IMG/VR virus record: IMGVR_UViG_3300047335_000079
Coordinates: 1-64,000 of that record
Reading direction: 5' to 3' (one strand)
DNA from: a virus
DNA: 64,000 bases
Shown: positions 1 through 8,525 of the stretch, piece by piece
Layout of the letters: each line of letters begins with the position of its first letter
Position numbering within the stretch: position 1 is the first letter of the stretch
Made by a program: the position numbers and the translations under genes
The notes under the pieces: generated by a model
Database searches by the model: none
The model's input: only the letters and a program-made list of their open reading frames with translations
Told to the model about the DNA's origin: nothing

Positions 1-1
1 C

Positions 2-469
2 TGGAAGCCGCTCAACACCGTTGTGCTTACGGTTGTTCCCAAGGGCTGCTACGATGCCCTTTGTTCAGATTTGCGTGTTTCGCACAACTCACGAGTGGAC
101 GCGGGGGCTGCGGCCATTGCGGGGAACATCGCCTCTTCGCAGGTAGCCATTTTCAACTACGTCGCTCTTTCGACGGACACGGCTACGCCTGTCAAGACGG
201 ATACGGTTTGCCCCTCTGAGATCGTTGGCTCCGGGCTTTCGCGCGAGGTCTCGACGTTTGGGTCTTACACGGCCCCTGCTTCGCTCAACGGTGCCGCGTC
301 GTATTTGATGACGGCTTCGTGGACGGCGACTGCGGCTGCGACGGTGGGCAAGATTTGTATGCTCAACGCCTCGTCTGCTGGCACGCTGGGCTTTGAAACT
401 TTGCTCGGTGCACCTGTCACCGTTGCCAACGGTGACACGATCAACCTCACCTGGACCTTCAACGTCTAA
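2..469 (+). CDS. Tail-associated protein, 5' end outside window
   Basis: The frame is open from the first complete codon of the window, so the start lies upstream. The visible 155 residues are rich in Ala, Thr and Ser with alternating small and hydrophobic residues, as in beta-structured tail or baseplate decoration proteins. No catalytic motif is visible. The gene ends 3 nt before the next tail gene and belongs to the tail/baseplate operon that runs to about 4.7 kb. The role is inferred only from position and composition. Confidence 0.6.
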   Translation, partial: WKPLNTVVLTVVPKGCYDALCSDLRVSHNSRVDAGAAAIAGNIASSQVAIFNYVALSTDTATPVKTDTVCPSEIVGSGLSREVSTFGSYTAPASLNGAASYLMTASWTATAAATVGKICMLNASSAGTLGFETLLGAPVTVANGDTINLTWTFNV

Positions 470-472
470 CTA

Positions 473-1537
473 ATGTCCGTTAATATCTTGCACTCGGACA
501 GTTTCGACCTGTACGATACTGCTCTTATCCCTGGCTACAATGATTTGCTTGTTAATGGCGGCGCAAACTGGCAAATTCAAGCGGGTGCAGGGCGGCGCGG
601 GACGAACGCATTGCAGTTCCCGTCTGGTAACGGCCCGGGTTTCTATGTAGGCAAGGTTTTTCTTTCAACCGCTACTACAATTTCAGTTGGGTTTGCGTAT
701 AGTGCCGCTGCTTTTGACCTTAGCGGGGGCAATGGCGCTCTCTGGGCCCTTGGCTCTGGGAGCCCCACCTACCCCACGCTCTTGTTTTTTTGCGCTACGT
801 CGGGCGGCGCATTGGGCGTGTATAACTATAACGGAACTTTCCAGTTTGCTACACCAACTGGCTTTCTTGAGGCAAACGTCTATCATCACTACGAATTTGT
901 CATCACGGTAAGCACAGACCCAACCGTTGGGCAGGTAGCGTTCTACAAAGACAACGCTCTTGTCTACACGACACCTAATTTCCGCACTCAAGCTGATATT
1001 TCACCAAGCGTTGTTTACTTTGGTGCTCCAAACAGTGCTCCACAGGGCGTCGCGCACGGACTCTACGACGATCTCTTCATCGCCGATAACGCGGGCGGTG
1101 CGGACCTCCCCATCGGGGACACGAAAGTTCTCATCGCTCTGCCCTCTGGCCCAGGTCATGAGACTCAGTGGGCGGTGACGGGTGAATCAGCAAACTGGCA
1201 AGCCACGGGTCAGAACCCATCACTCGGCGACACGGCTTATGTGTCATCTGAGACAGTGGGCCAAAAAGACACCTACGCGCTGTCTGCGCTTGCGTCGAGT
1301 TACACGGAAATTATTGCGGTGGCGGCTAAAGCCTACATGCGAAAAGAGGACGCAGGCAACCGTCAAGTTGGCCTTGGTGTTTCCGATGGAACGACCGATG
1401 CTATTGACTCAGGGCATTCGCTGGGCACCCAATACGGTCTTGTTGAGCGGGTCATGAATCAAAACCCTATCACAAGTTCTGACTGGGCGACCGGCGATAT
1501 TGCAGGCCTGCAAGCCGCTATCGAACTGACCGTCTAA
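473..1537 (+). CDS. Tail/baseplate protein with LamG-like (concanavalin-like) domain
   Basis: 354 residues. Roughly residues 1-215 read like a LamG/concanavalin A-like jelly-roll: an N-terminal FDLYDTALIPGY stretch, alternating strands, and a segment around VGQVAFYKDNALVYTTP of the kind that precedes the last strands of LamG folds. The C-terminal 140 residues are a separate domain with QWAVTGESANWQ. LamG domains in phages usually bind surface glycans, so a host-adsorption or baseplate-decoration role is likely. It lies between two other tail genes on the same strand, with 3 and 18 nt gaps. Confidence 0.65.
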   Translation: MSVNILHSDSFDLYDTALIPGYNDLLVNGGANWQIQAGAGRRGTNALQFPSGNGPGFYVGKVFLSTATTISVGFAYSAAAFDLSGGNGALWALGSGSPTYPTLLFFCATSGGALGVYNYNGTFQFATPTGFLEANVYHHYEFVITVSTDPTVGQVAFYKDNALVYTTPNFRTQADISPSVVYFGAPNSAPQGVAHGLYDDLFIADNAGGADLPIGDTKVLIALPSGPGHETQWAVTGESANWQATGQNPSLGDTAYVSSETVGQKDTYALSALASSYTEIIAVAAKAYMRKEDAGNRQVGLGVSDGTTDAIDSGHSLGTQYGLVERVMNQNPITSSDWATGDIAGLQAAIELTV

Positions 1538-1555
1538 GCGGCCAGGGGCTGCGCT

Positions 1556-3244
1556 GTGTCATATGACTCTGATGTACTAGCCCGAAGTGGGCTAGACCAC
1601 TACATCCCGTTCTCGGAAACTACTGGCACACCAACAGACCATTTTGGGTCGCTGGTTCTTACTGCTAATGGTTCGCCAACGGTCGGCGCGGCTTCGATCA
1701 CCGTTGACACGGAAGCCTCGTGTTCGTTTACGGCAACGGACTATTGGGCGTTTACGAGCGGCGCGGTTGTTGACAACCTTGACGCTGATTTTACGTGCAT
1801 CTTTGTTGCAAAGCTCACCGACCTCACTACTACTCGTATTCTTTTTTCGCTCAACAACATTGACGCAAACACGTCCCAATGGATTGGCCCCTATGCCGAA
1901 GCGAGTGGTCTTTTGCACCTCGTCGCAGGTGGGACGGACCATGCGACGACGACGACAATCAGTGCGGGCATTACTTACCACTTTGCCTACACGTACACGC
2001 TCGCTACGCAACAGATTACCCTGTACCTCAACGGCGAGCCGATTGGCACGTTTGAGGTAGGGCTACTGCCCACCTACACCCCAGCCACTATTCCGGGCAA
2101 CTTTACGGGTGATGGCTTTGTGGGCAGCATGTCCAAAGTTGCGGGGTATAGCGTCGCTCTTGACCGAGGCACGATCTCCGCAGACGCTACCGAAGCGCTT
2201 GGGCTCACCCCTGGCAACTCCCGCGTCGCGCAAAACGGTATTGAGGTCGTAGGTTCAAACCTCGCCAACGCCCGCGTCGCGCAAAACGGTATTGAGGTCG
2301 TAGGTTCAAACCTCGCCAACGCCCGCGTCGCTCAGTATGCACTTGAAGTGCTGGGCATTCAACAGCCTCTGCTGCGCGTCGGTCAAGTCGCACTCGAAGT
2401 CCTTGTGCAAGGTAACATCCCGCACGTCTACGATGTAAACGAGACCGACACCGCCGCTCACCAGGGTGACTCCGCTGTTCTGACGAGCGATATCGTCGAT
2501 ATCAACATCACCGACACCGCGACGAATATCCCCGATGCCCCTGACTCCGCATCCATCCCAACGCAAGAGATTTCGTTCGCGCAGTACGTGTTGGACCTGC
2601 TCCCACACCCTTGGACCAGCGACGTAGCAAAGGTTGCGGGTGGCGTTCTTTACTCGCTCGCCCGCGCACTGGGCATCTCGATCTCGCTGATGAATCAACT
2701 CATCGCGTATGTTCAACCGCAAACTCGCATCGCGACCGCCACGGACACCAACCTCGAACTCATCGCCACGGATTTCCTTCAGCTTCCCTCGGGGCTGTTT
2801 AACCGGCTTCAAGTTTTTGAGGGTGGGCAATTCGAGCCTGAATCAGACGCAGCGTACTCCGCGCGCATTCGGGCTGAAATCATCGCGGCTGAAAACACGC
2901 TCGCCGCTGTTCAGCGGGTGGTCACGGAATACTTCACCTCGTACCCCGATGGCTCAACGGGCGTCAACGTGTTTGACTATATGTCCAACCCCACGCTCTT
3001 TACCAGCCTGGGCGTCCCGCGCGGTCAGGCCATCTTTGTGATTGAAATCGAGTACCCCAGCGCCAACGGGGAGTCGGGGCTGTTCTACTTGGGCCAAGAC
3101 GACTTCGTGGGCCAGACCACCTACGTCACCGGAGGCCAGGGCCTGCCCACCCCATTCGCCCCCTACACCCTGCTCCAGCAGGCCGTGGACTCCGTGCGAG
3201 CGGCGGGCTCGAAGGTCTACTGGCTTCGCAGTTACGCCGACTAA
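1556..3244 (+). CDS. Baseplate protein with N-terminal LamG-like module
   Basis: 562 residues in three parts. Residues 1-215 are a LamG-like module opening with YDSDVLARSGLDHYIPF and closing with ISKVAGY; the same module occurs twice in the gene at 23040-24788. Residues 222-290 are four 17-residue repeats (RVAQNGIEVVGSNLANA twice, then two diverged copies). The last 250 residues (VLDLLPHPWTSDVAK, LLQQAVDSVRAAG) resemble a baseplate wedge or tail protein I type domain. GTG start 18 nt after the previous gene. Probably links the baseplate to receptor-binding modules; the C-terminal family assignment is tentative. Confidence 0.65.
   Translation: MSYDSDVLARSGLDHYIPFSETTGTPTDHFGSLVLTANGSPTVGAASITVDTEASCSFTATDYWAFTSGAVVDNLDADFTCIFVAKLTDLTTTRILFSLNNIDANTSQWIGPYAEASGLLHLVAGGTDHATTTTISAGITYHFAYTYTLATQQITLYLNGEPIGTFEVGLLPTYTPATIPGNFTGDGFVGSMSKVAGYSVALDRGTISADATEALGLTPGNSRVAQNGIEVVGSNLANARVAQNGIEVVGSNLANARVAQYALEVLGIQQPLLRVGQVALEVLVQGNIPHVYDVNETDTAAHQGDSAVLTSDIVDINITDTATNIPDAPDSASIPTQEISFAQYVLDLLPHPWTSDVAKVAGGVLYSLARALGISISLMNQLIAYVQPQTRIATATDTNLELIATDFLQLPSGLFNRLQVFEGGQFEPESDAAYSARIRAEIIAAENTLAAVQRVVTEYFTSYPDGSTGVNVFDYMSNPTLFTSLGVPRGQAIFVIEIEYPSANGESGLFYLGQDDFVGQTTYVTGGQGLPTPFAPYTLLQQAVDSVRAAGSKVYWLRSYAD
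2230..2331 (+). repeat. 51-bp tandem direct repeat inside baseplate gene
   Basis: Two perfect copies of a 51-bp unit (period 51, beginning GCAAAACGGT at 2230 and 2281) encode the 17-residue repeat RVAQNGIEVVGSNLANA. Two further copies downstream are diverged at DNA level. Identical DNA implies a recent duplication, or slippage that lengthens a linker between the LamG module and the baseplate domain. Confidence 0.9.
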
Positions 3245-3280
3245 GAGCATTTCCACCCTCATCTACGAAGTGACTTACCT

Positions 3281-4717
3281 ATGCCTGACCTGACTCAGCC
3301 GTATCTCATAACGCCATACCAAGAGGGCCAACTCGTGGCCCCGGCAGACTTGGTGGCCTTCAACACTAACATCGACTCGGCTATTGGGCTTCTTTTGAGC
3401 GCACTCAACGGCACGGGTGCCATTCCAGCAGTCAACGGCGTTGAAGTCACCGCGACGGGCGGAATGGGCTTTACGGTCGGTGGTACGGGCCAGCGCCTTA
3501 TCTCGCAGGGGCGCTTGCTGGACGTTTGCCCATCCACGGCGTTCACGCTGGCTAACGGTTCAAGTCAGGACCGCATCGACATTCTGTGCGTTCAAGCCAC
3601 GCGGCCTGCGTCAAGCTCTACCATCACGCGCAACGTGCGCGCCGATGGTCTGCCGCAGCCCGTGGGCGGGTATTCACTCACCCTGGCTGCGGGCTCTGGC
3701 ACGTTCACCATTCCATCAGGTCTCACGGGCGTGGTTGTTGTGCTCACCCCGATGGGCGCGGGCACCGGGCAGTTGAGCTATGAAATTTCAGGCACGACCG
3801 TTGGTGTCACGTCGAGTGATTCAGGTGACACCCGCACGGTCTCAGCGATTGTGTTCGCTGTTGTCACGGGTGGCTCGGGCACTGCAACGACCATTGACTT
3901 GCTTCAGAACTCCCCGACGTGGGCAGTTGTGCAAGGCACACCAGGGGCTACCCCCGCGCTCCCCTCGGCCCCATCGGGCTACGATATCTTCGCGCAGTTC
4001 TATGTTCCCGCAGGCGCGACGACGTTGCCGACTGTCGGCTACGACTATCCCATTTTGCCATCGCTCAACACCAACTTTGTGTGCAATGCGCTCACCGTCA
4101 TTACCAATGCAATTGTGGATGGCTCGATCACGGGCAACGGTGGTACGCTTTCAACCACTGGACCAACGGGGGCGTGGACGTTCAAGCCGACGATAGGCCA
4201 CGTCGGCGGCGGGCGCATCTACAACGGCGCAAACGCAGCGGTCATTATCTCGTGGGACGACGATGGAAACCTCACCTGCAATAACCTCACCGCCCTTGAC
4301 GTGATCGCGACGGGTGAGTTCTCGGGACCCGGCACTGGGCTCACGAACATCCCACAGACAGCACTCGTATCCCGCAACCCTATCTTCACTTTTGGGACCA
4401 CCCCTGCTAACTACACGACTGGTCAAAATGCCACCATTGCATTGCCAGATGACGGCCACACTTACAATGTGTACGTTGAGTTTTTTCTCACGGGCACTAA
4501 TGTCACAACGGAAATTTCAAGCCCAACGGGAGGCGGCACGAGTGACTTTGTTGAAGTCAACGGTGTTGGTTACAGTTCGGGGCAGGTCCGGGCGTCGGCT
4601 ATTGTCGTCGCCACGGGCGAGGGCCAGACACTAAGTTTTCCGCTCATCCAAACGGGCGGCACGTATCCATACATTGGGCCCGGCATCTGGCACGCGACCG
4701 CAACACTTGTGAGTTAG
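3281..4717 (+). CDS. Tail fibre-like protein
   Basis: 478 residues. The N-terminus (DLTQPYLITPYQEGQLVAPADL) resembles the attachment end of phage tail-fibre or baseplate-associated proteins. The rest is Gly/Thr/Ser-rich beta-repeat material with TTGPTGAWTFK-type collar motifs and FSGPGTGLTNIPQ, a motif common in fibre shafts. No enzymatic motif is seen. It is the last large gene of the tail block, directly upstream of small membrane and lysis genes. Likely a receptor-binding fibre or its shaft. Confidence 0.7.
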   Translation: MPDLTQPYLITPYQEGQLVAPADLVAFNTNIDSAIGLLLSALNGTGAIPAVNGVEVTATGGMGFTVGGTGQRLISQGRLLDVCPSTAFTLANGSSQDRIDILCVQATRPASSSTITRNVRADGLPQPVGGYSLTLAAGSGTFTIPSGLTGVVVVLTPMGAGTGQLSYEISGTTVGVTSSDSGDTRTVSAIVFAVVTGGSGTATTIDLLQNSPTWAVVQGTPGATPALPSAPSGYDIFAQFYVPAGATTLPTVGYDYPILPSLNTNFVCNALTVITNAIVDGSITGNGGTLSTTGPTGAWTFKPTIGHVGGGRIYNGANAAVIISWDDDGNLTCNNLTALDVIATGEFSGPGTGLTNIPQTALVSRNPIFTFGTTPANYTTGQNATIALPDDGHTYNVYVEFFLTGTNVTTEISSPTGGGTSDFVEVNGVGYSSGQVRASAIVVATGEGQTLSFPLIQTGGTYPYIGPGIWHATATLVS

Positions 4718-4728
4718 GCGTAGTGTGA

Positions 4729-4989
4729 GTGAAGTTCAAGGTCAGCCCCCAGACGCTACAAGATTGGTTCCCCGTCATTTGCCGATATGGTGGACTATTC
4801 GGGGTCATCTACGAGGCGGTCTACGAAAAGTTAGACCGTCCTTATTTGCTGGCAATCTTCGGGGCAATGATGGGGCTGAGCGAATTGACGAGAGCAATGC
4901 GGCCTGGAGTAGTGCCCTCATCGACGTACACAATCGAGAGAGAGCCGATGCCCGAGTTGCCACGGTTGACGCCGCCGTCCGAGGAATGA
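4729..4989 (+). CDS. Small membrane protein, holin-like candidate
   Basis: 86 residues from a GTG start. A hydrophobic stretch around residues 15-50 (GGLFGVIYEAVYE, YLLAIFGAMMGLSEL) suggests one or two membrane segments, followed by a polar, Pro/Glu-rich tail. Its stop overlaps the next start (ATGA). Position immediately before an amidase endolysin makes a holin or holin-partner role plausible; sequence alone does not prove it. Confidence 0.5.
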   Translation: MKFKVSPQTLQDWFPVICRYGGLFGVIYEAVYEKLDRPYLLAIFGAMMGLSELTRAMRPGVVPSSTYTIEREPMPELPRLTPPSEE

Positions 4990-5171
4990 AGTTTGGATTT
5001 GGGACTTCGATCTTGGTAGTTACAGCCGTGTATGGCGCGCAATTCGTTCATCTCTATTCCTATGACGCAGGTCGTCGCGGGGATATTATTCTTCACTACT
5101 TAGAGATTCTTACCGCTTTGGCGCTGGCGAGCGCATGGATGTGCGGGTGGGCTCAACATGCAAAGCACTGA
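4986..5171 (+). CDS. Small membrane protein in lysis region
   Basis: 61 residues. ATG overlaps the upstream stop codon (ATGA). Hydrophobic segments TSILVVTAVYGAQFV and YLEILTALALASAWMC predict two membrane helices with a short charged loop (DAGRRGD). Two-helix small proteins in this position often act as holins or antiholins; function is inferred from context only. A longer reading frame through the same DNA starting at 4725 would overlap the upstream gene completely and was not chosen. Confidence 0.5.
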   Translation: MKFGFGTSILVVTAVYGAQFVHLYSYDAGRRGDIILHYLEILTALALASAWMCGWAQHAKH

Positions 5172-5547
5172 GCGGCGCGGTAAAGGGCACCGGCGAGTCT
5201 CGGACTTGAGCCGTAAGAGCATTCTCATTGCGTTTTTACTTATGGCGACGGTCAATGCCTGGGCACTTTTTGTAGAGCATCAGTCAGCGGTAGCGAATGA
5301 TGTGACGTACAACTTGCTCAAAACACGCACAGACACCCTGTGTCAGTACAACAAGACCGAGCACGATGCACTAAACACCTGGATTAACAGCCTGGAGAAC
5401 GATGACATTAACGCTCTCTTGTGGTCTCCAGCAGTCCCCCAGCGCAACCACTATTTGAAACTTCGCATTGCTGCTTTTGATGTTCTTCGCAAAAGCCGCA
5501 ACTCTGATCTCGCCGCAATCTGTGGCCAAGGAGCCGACTTCAAGTGA
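5158..5547 (+). CDS. Single-pass membrane protein, possible spanin-like lysis accessory
   Basis: 129 residues. The N-terminal basic region is followed by one membrane segment (ILIAFLLMATVNAWALFV), then about 85 residues of polar, helical extracytoplasmic domain with two cysteines. This is the layout of an i-spanin or other lysis accessory protein. It overlaps both neighbours by a few nucleotides and directly precedes the amidase. No family recognised. Confidence 0.5.
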   Translation: MQSTERRGKGHRRVSDLSRKSILIAFLLMATVNAWALFVEHQSAVANDVTYNLLKTRTDTLCQYNKTEHDALNTWINSLENDDINALLWSPAVPQRNHYLKLRIAAFDVLRKSRNSDLAAICGQGADFK

Positions 5548-6083
5548 ACATTATTCAACCCAACTACCCACCACCGAATAACCCGCTCACGCCCCGCAGT
5601 GCGTCGGACATTACCGATCTGGTCATCCATCACTCCGATGGGCCAGTCGATCAGACGCCGCTGGAGATTGACACAGAAGAGCGCAATACGACCACCCAAA
5701 CCCCTTACTCGATGATTCCCTATGAGTACCTCATCGACTCTAAGGGCAATGTCTACAAGGGCCGTCCTGACCTCTTTGAGTCAGGCGCGAGCTTTGGGCG
5801 CAACCCCATGAGCGTGGCTGTGTGTTGCATCGGGGGCTTTCAAGAGGGCGACGGGTACACTGGCCCGCCGTCCGATGCCATGCTCAACTCGCTCTTGGAG
5901 CTTTGTATCTACTTGCATCGGCTCTATCCGACCATCGAGCGGACCTACGCGCATAGAGACATTGCGCCGATGTTCTATCCGAACGACGAGGGTGACTACT
6001 CGACCGCGTGCTGTGGCAACGTGCTCTATGAGCATCTGCCAGACTTAAAATCAAAGATCGCAGCCGCGCTGCACAATACTTGA
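5544..6083 (+). CDS. N-acetylmuramoyl-L-alanine amidase endolysin (Amidase_2/PGRP type)
   Basis: 179 residues, GTG start overlapping the previous stop. Motifs of the zinc amidase/PGRP fold are visible in order: VIHHSDGP (first zinc His), YEYLIDSKGNVYKGRP, an AHRD motif carrying the second His, and a late Cys in TACCGN in place of the usual third ligand region. It should cleave the amide bond between muramic acid and the stem peptide during lysis. No signal peptide is visible, so release through a holin is expected, and two or three small membrane genes sit just upstream. Confidence 0.85.
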   Translation: MNIIQPNYPPPNNPLTPRSASDITDLVIHHSDGPVDQTPLEIDTEERNTTTQTPYSMIPYEYLIDSKGNVYKGRPDLFESGASFGRNPMSVAVCCIGGFQEGDGYTGPPSDAMLNSLLELCIYLHRLYPTIERTYAHRDIAPMFYPNDEGDYSTACCGNVLYEHLPDLKSKIAAALHNT

Positions 6084-6084
6084 A

Positions 6085-6417
6085 ATGTGGTATACTAAAC
6101 TCAGCGGGGCGTACCTCGCGGTCTTGAACTATCTGGGCATTGAGCCCGATACGGTCACGTCTGCGATTCAAAGCTTCGTGCGGTCGTTTGTATTCACCCT
6201 GCCGGGCATGCTCAGCGCATTTTATCTCGTTGACAAGGCGGAAGTTGGCAGTGCGTCGGCACACGACCAGTGGGTCTGGGCATCGCATAACTTCTGGGCC
6301 TTTTTGGAAGCGCAGTTCATTTCACCGGCTATCCGAGGCTCTGCCGCAGGGTTCTATGCACATAGAGCCGCGAACGCTAACCCCCCGCAACCACCACCTA
6401 CTGAACCTAAAACTTAA
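6085..6417 (+). CDS. Membrane protein downstream of endolysin, holin-like
   Basis: 110 residues. Hydrophobic segments around LAVLNYLGI, VRSFVFTLPGMLSAFYLV and FWAFLEAQFISPAI predict two or three membrane passes, followed by a Pro-rich tail. It starts 1 nt after the amidase stop. A holin or lysis regulator is a reasonable reading. The ATG lies inside TGTGGTATACT, which resembles an extended -10 promoter element but without a convincing -35. Confidence 0.5.
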   Translation: MWYTKLSGAYLAVLNYLGIEPDTVTSAIQSFVRSFVFTLPGMLSAFYLVDKAEVGSASAHDQWVWASHNFWAFLEAQFISPAIRGSAAGFYAHRAANANPPQPPPTEPKT

Positions 6418-6430
6418 GTTAGGGGGCCCT

Positions 6431-6871
6431 ATGCTTGAGCGAGAATTTCGCAAGCAAGTTCAGGCCAAGCTGAAAAAAATCCATGAGCAGCGTCTGCCGT
6501 TCATGTTCTTCTCGCTGGCCGATACCTTTACCTCAGGCTACCCGGACCAAGTGTTCTGTCTGGCCGGAACCCTCGTTGCTGTCGAGTACAAGAACGAGGA
6601 CGGTCAGGCTACGCCTCTTCAGCGTAAGTTTCTAGGGGATACAGTCCGGGCTGGCGGAACGGCGGGAGTTTGCCGTCCAGCAACTCGGCCAGGAATGGCT
6701 CTGTGCTGGGAGGAGTACGAGGGTGTGTCTTTCGCCCCACCTCGTGAATTTCAAACGGTTGCGGCATTTCTCCAAGCTCTTGTGGAGGATGCACGAAAGC
6801 GACAGGCAGGGCCTCTTCCGAAATTCGACCTGGACCAGCCTCTGCTCGCCACTTCCGGTAGACGGCGCTAA
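6431..6871 (+). CDS. VRR-NUC domain nuclease
   Basis: 146 residues. Central motif SGYPDQVFCLAGTLVAVEYK, followed by TPLQRKFL and a later GG, matches the VRR-NUC branch of PD-(D/E)XK nucleases: acidic residue in the GYPD strand, E-x-K on the next strand and the Q-x2 motif after it. Phage members are single-domain structure-specific nucleases of replication or recombination. Its 3' half overlaps, on the opposite strand, the end of the gene at 6609-7382. ATG chosen directly after a G-rich leader. Confidence 0.8.
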   Translation: MLEREFRKQVQAKLKKIHEQRLPFMFFSLADTFTSGYPDQVFCLAGTLVAVEYKNEDGQATPLQRKFLGDTVRAGGTAGVCRPATRPGMALCWEEYEGVSFAPPREFQTVAAFLQALVEDARKRQAGPLPKFDLDQPLLATSGRRR

Positions 6872-7382
6872 GTTGATCTAGGGCCGTTGGGCCCCAGGTG
6901 CGCCGCACCGCGTGGTGGAACATGAAGATATTGGCAAAGCCTGGGTGCGCTGCGTTATGCAGGTACTCATCTTCAGTGGGGAGCCACGCGAACACAGGGA
7001 TGTGCAGAGCGAGTGCGGCACCGAGTTCCGTGCTTGCTCCTAAGCGCACGGGGCCAACGATGAAGAATACATCGGCCTTTTGCACCGCGTTGATTTCAAG
7101 ACCCGCGATGCGCTGGCGAGTGGCTTCGGTCCCACCCATCGCCGACTTTTCTTCCTCCTCCCACCACTTGAACGTACAGGTCAGTTCGGGGTGGAGGGTT
7201 TCAAGTAGGCGCGAGATCGTCGCGATGTTGGCGCGATTGTTAAATGCGCCTGCCAGATAGTATTTGACGGGCTTCGGAGTCTTAGACTGGGCGGGCTTTT
7301 GGAGTGCTTTGATGGTGTGAGTGCCTGGGGGCCAAATCTCTTGGCGCATGGTTTGGTGTGCGGGTTCGAGTACAGCGAGCAT
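6609..7382 (-). CDS. Nucleoside 2-deoxyribosyltransferase-like protein
   Basis: 257 residues. The first 160 residues show the deoxyribosyltransferase/DUF4406-like fold: KYYLAGAFNNR near the N-terminal strand, a central NAVQKADVFFIVGP, and GASTELGAALALHIPVF containing the conserved Glu-Gly region. Such enzymes swap or hydrolyse N-glycosidic bonds of nucleotides. The last 90 residues are Pro-rich and lie antisense to the VRR-NUC gene, so they may be only an open extension. It is the last gene of the leftward replication/metabolism block. Confidence 0.6.
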   Translation of the reverse strand: MLAVLEPAHQTMRQEIWPPGTHTIKALQKPAQSKTPKPVKYYLAGAFNNRANIATISRLLETLHPELTCTFKWWEEEEKSAMGGTEATRQRIAGLEINAVQKADVFFIVGPVRLGASTELGAALALHIPVFAWLPTEDEYLHNAAHPGFANIFMFHHAVRRTWGPTALDQLSAVYRKWRAEAGPGRISEEALPVAFVHPPQELGEMPQPFEIHEVGRKTHPRTPPSTEPFLAELLDGKLPPFRQPGLYPLETYAEEA

Positions 7383-7389
7383 GGTTGTC

Positions 7390-7758
7390 CTATCCGGCTT
7401 CTAATGCGCCTTTAATTTGGTCGATGGCTTGGCTTGCCTCTGACTTGGTTATTGTACCACGCTTTTGCAGTTCTAGCACAGGCGTTAGCGCTTTTGACAA
7501 AAGATCACCGCGCTCGGTGCCCAGGGCATTCATGATGGCGTCCTCGGCCTGGCCAATAAGTTTGTTAAGGAACCACAGCTGCTTGGACGACGCTACGTCG
7601 TTGGGGTCGGTGAGCAGGGTCTCTGATTCAACAAACCCGTGATAGACCCGGCCTGTGAGGCACAGTGCTCCCAGATGATGAAGCCCCTTTTCAATCTCTT
7701 GCTTAACGTGCTCGTGGGGCTCGTCCGTGGTTTCAAGCACAAAGACGTAGCGACTCAT
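7390..7758 (-). CDS. Conserved hypothetical protein
   Basis: 122 residues, mostly soluble alpha-helical. The N-terminal strand RYVFVLETTDEP is followed by helices rich in charged residues. No recognised family. ATG overlaps the stop of the upstream gene (ATGA), so it is translationally coupled within the leftward operon. Confidence 0.6.
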   Translation of the reverse strand: MSRYVFVLETTDEPHEHVKQEIEKGLHHLGALCLTGRVYHGFVESETLLTDPNDVASSKQLWFLNKLIGQAEDAIMNALGTERGDLLSKALTPVLELQKRGTITKSEASQAIDQIKGALEAG

Positions 7759-7955
7759 CGAATCAGATGCCGCTTGCGGGCTAGTGCCAACACTTCAGTA
7801 ATAAAGGCGCGCTTGTTGTCCGTGAGAGTGCTCCCGCCGTAGGTGACAGCCCGTGCGTAATTCACCAGGATACCTGAGAGTTGCATGAGTTGAGTAGCCA
7901 AGGGGTTACTCTCAAGTTCCGAATCGGGCGGCTCTTGCGGCACGGTAAGCTCCAT
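7755..7955 (-). CDS. Small hypothetical protein
   Basis: 66 residues, acidic N-terminus then a helix with KRAFITEVLALARKRHLIR. The 5' end overlaps the end of the nuclease gene by 44 nt and the 3' end overlaps the next gene (ATGA). No family recognised; coding is supported mainly by operon packing. Confidence 0.5.
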   Translation of the reverse strand: MELTVPQEPPDSELESNPLATQLMQLSGILVNYARAVTYGGSTLTDNKRAFITEVLALARKRHLIR

Positions 7956-8445
7956 CTAAGATAGCAGATTGGTAGGGGTAATGACACGAGCACCCCTCGA
8001 AAAACTCTTCGGTCACAAGTTTGATTCCGACCTTCGAGCACGTACTGCAATGATACCACGTATACAACCCAGTCATCGAGCCGTCTGGCGTGAGTTTAAT
8101 CATCACGGGCGTTGCAAAACTTGCATAGCCGGAAGAGAAATTTCCAAAAGCGATAAGGCAACTCCGGCGCGTGAGAGCAGCCAACTCGCGTGCCTTTGCA
8201 ATCTCTTCGGCATCGGGGGCATCACCCTTTACCTCAAACCACACGGGACCGCGATCGGGGTCCGGGCGCAGGATGAAGTCGGGGAGATAGGCCCCCCCGA
8301 TGAGAAGCCGCACGCCTTCGGGCTCGTACTCGAATGGGATTTTGAGCATATCAAAGAACACCGCCCAACGCGCTTCGATGCGCGAGCGGAAACGATGACC
8401 CCTGTACTCCGTTTGGAGTGGTGTATACTCAAATTTATCGGGCAT
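7912..8445 (-). CDS. PD-(D/E)XK-type nuclease
   Basis: 177 residues. N-terminal half contains YRGHRFRSRIEARWAVFFD, then GGAYLPDFIL and WFEVKGD. Glu of SRIEARW, Asp of YLPDF and E-x-K of WFEVKG form the catalytic signature of a restriction-like nuclease. The C-terminal half has CSTCSKVG and CSCH, a probable zinc site. The start overlaps the stop of the 26-residue membrane gene upstream (TAATG). It sits next to the polymerase and probably works in phage DNA processing or host DNA degradation. Confidence 0.7.
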   Translation of the reverse strand: MPDKFEYTPLQTEYRGHRFRSRIEARWAVFFDMLKIPFEYEPEGVRLLIGGAYLPDFILRPDPDRGPVWFEVKGDAPDAEEIAKARELAALTRRSCLIAFGNFSSGYASFATPVMIKLTPDGSMTGLYTWYHCSTCSKVGIKLVTEEFFEGCSCHYPYQSAILDGAYRAARAARFGT

Positions 8446-8525
8446 TACTTACCAGGATAGCCAGCACAAACCCCAGCGATGTAAAGCAAAACAAACACGC
8501 TCAAGACTCCGATAACGGCGATCAT
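8445..8525 (-). CDS. 26-residue membrane mini-protein
   Basis: A 27-codon frame (ATG at 8525) encoding one hydrophobic helix, MIAVIGVLSVFVLLYIAGVC, and a short tail. Both ends are coupled: its ATG overlaps the stop of the upstream gene (ATGA) and its TAA overlaps the ATG of the nuclease gene (TAATG). That exact packing is the main evidence that it is a gene. Confidence 0.55.
   Translation of the reverse strand: MIAVIGVLSVFVLLYIAGVCAGYPGK

Noticed and set aside
4725-5171. 148-codon ORF over the two small membrane genes
   Set aside because: Its first 86 codons overlap a better frame; only its final part (from 4986) is coupled and membrane-like, so it was annotated as two genes.
6085-6096. Promoter TATACT at the start of the gene at 6085
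   Set aside because: It has an extended -10 look but no -35 at the right distance, and it lies within the coding start.
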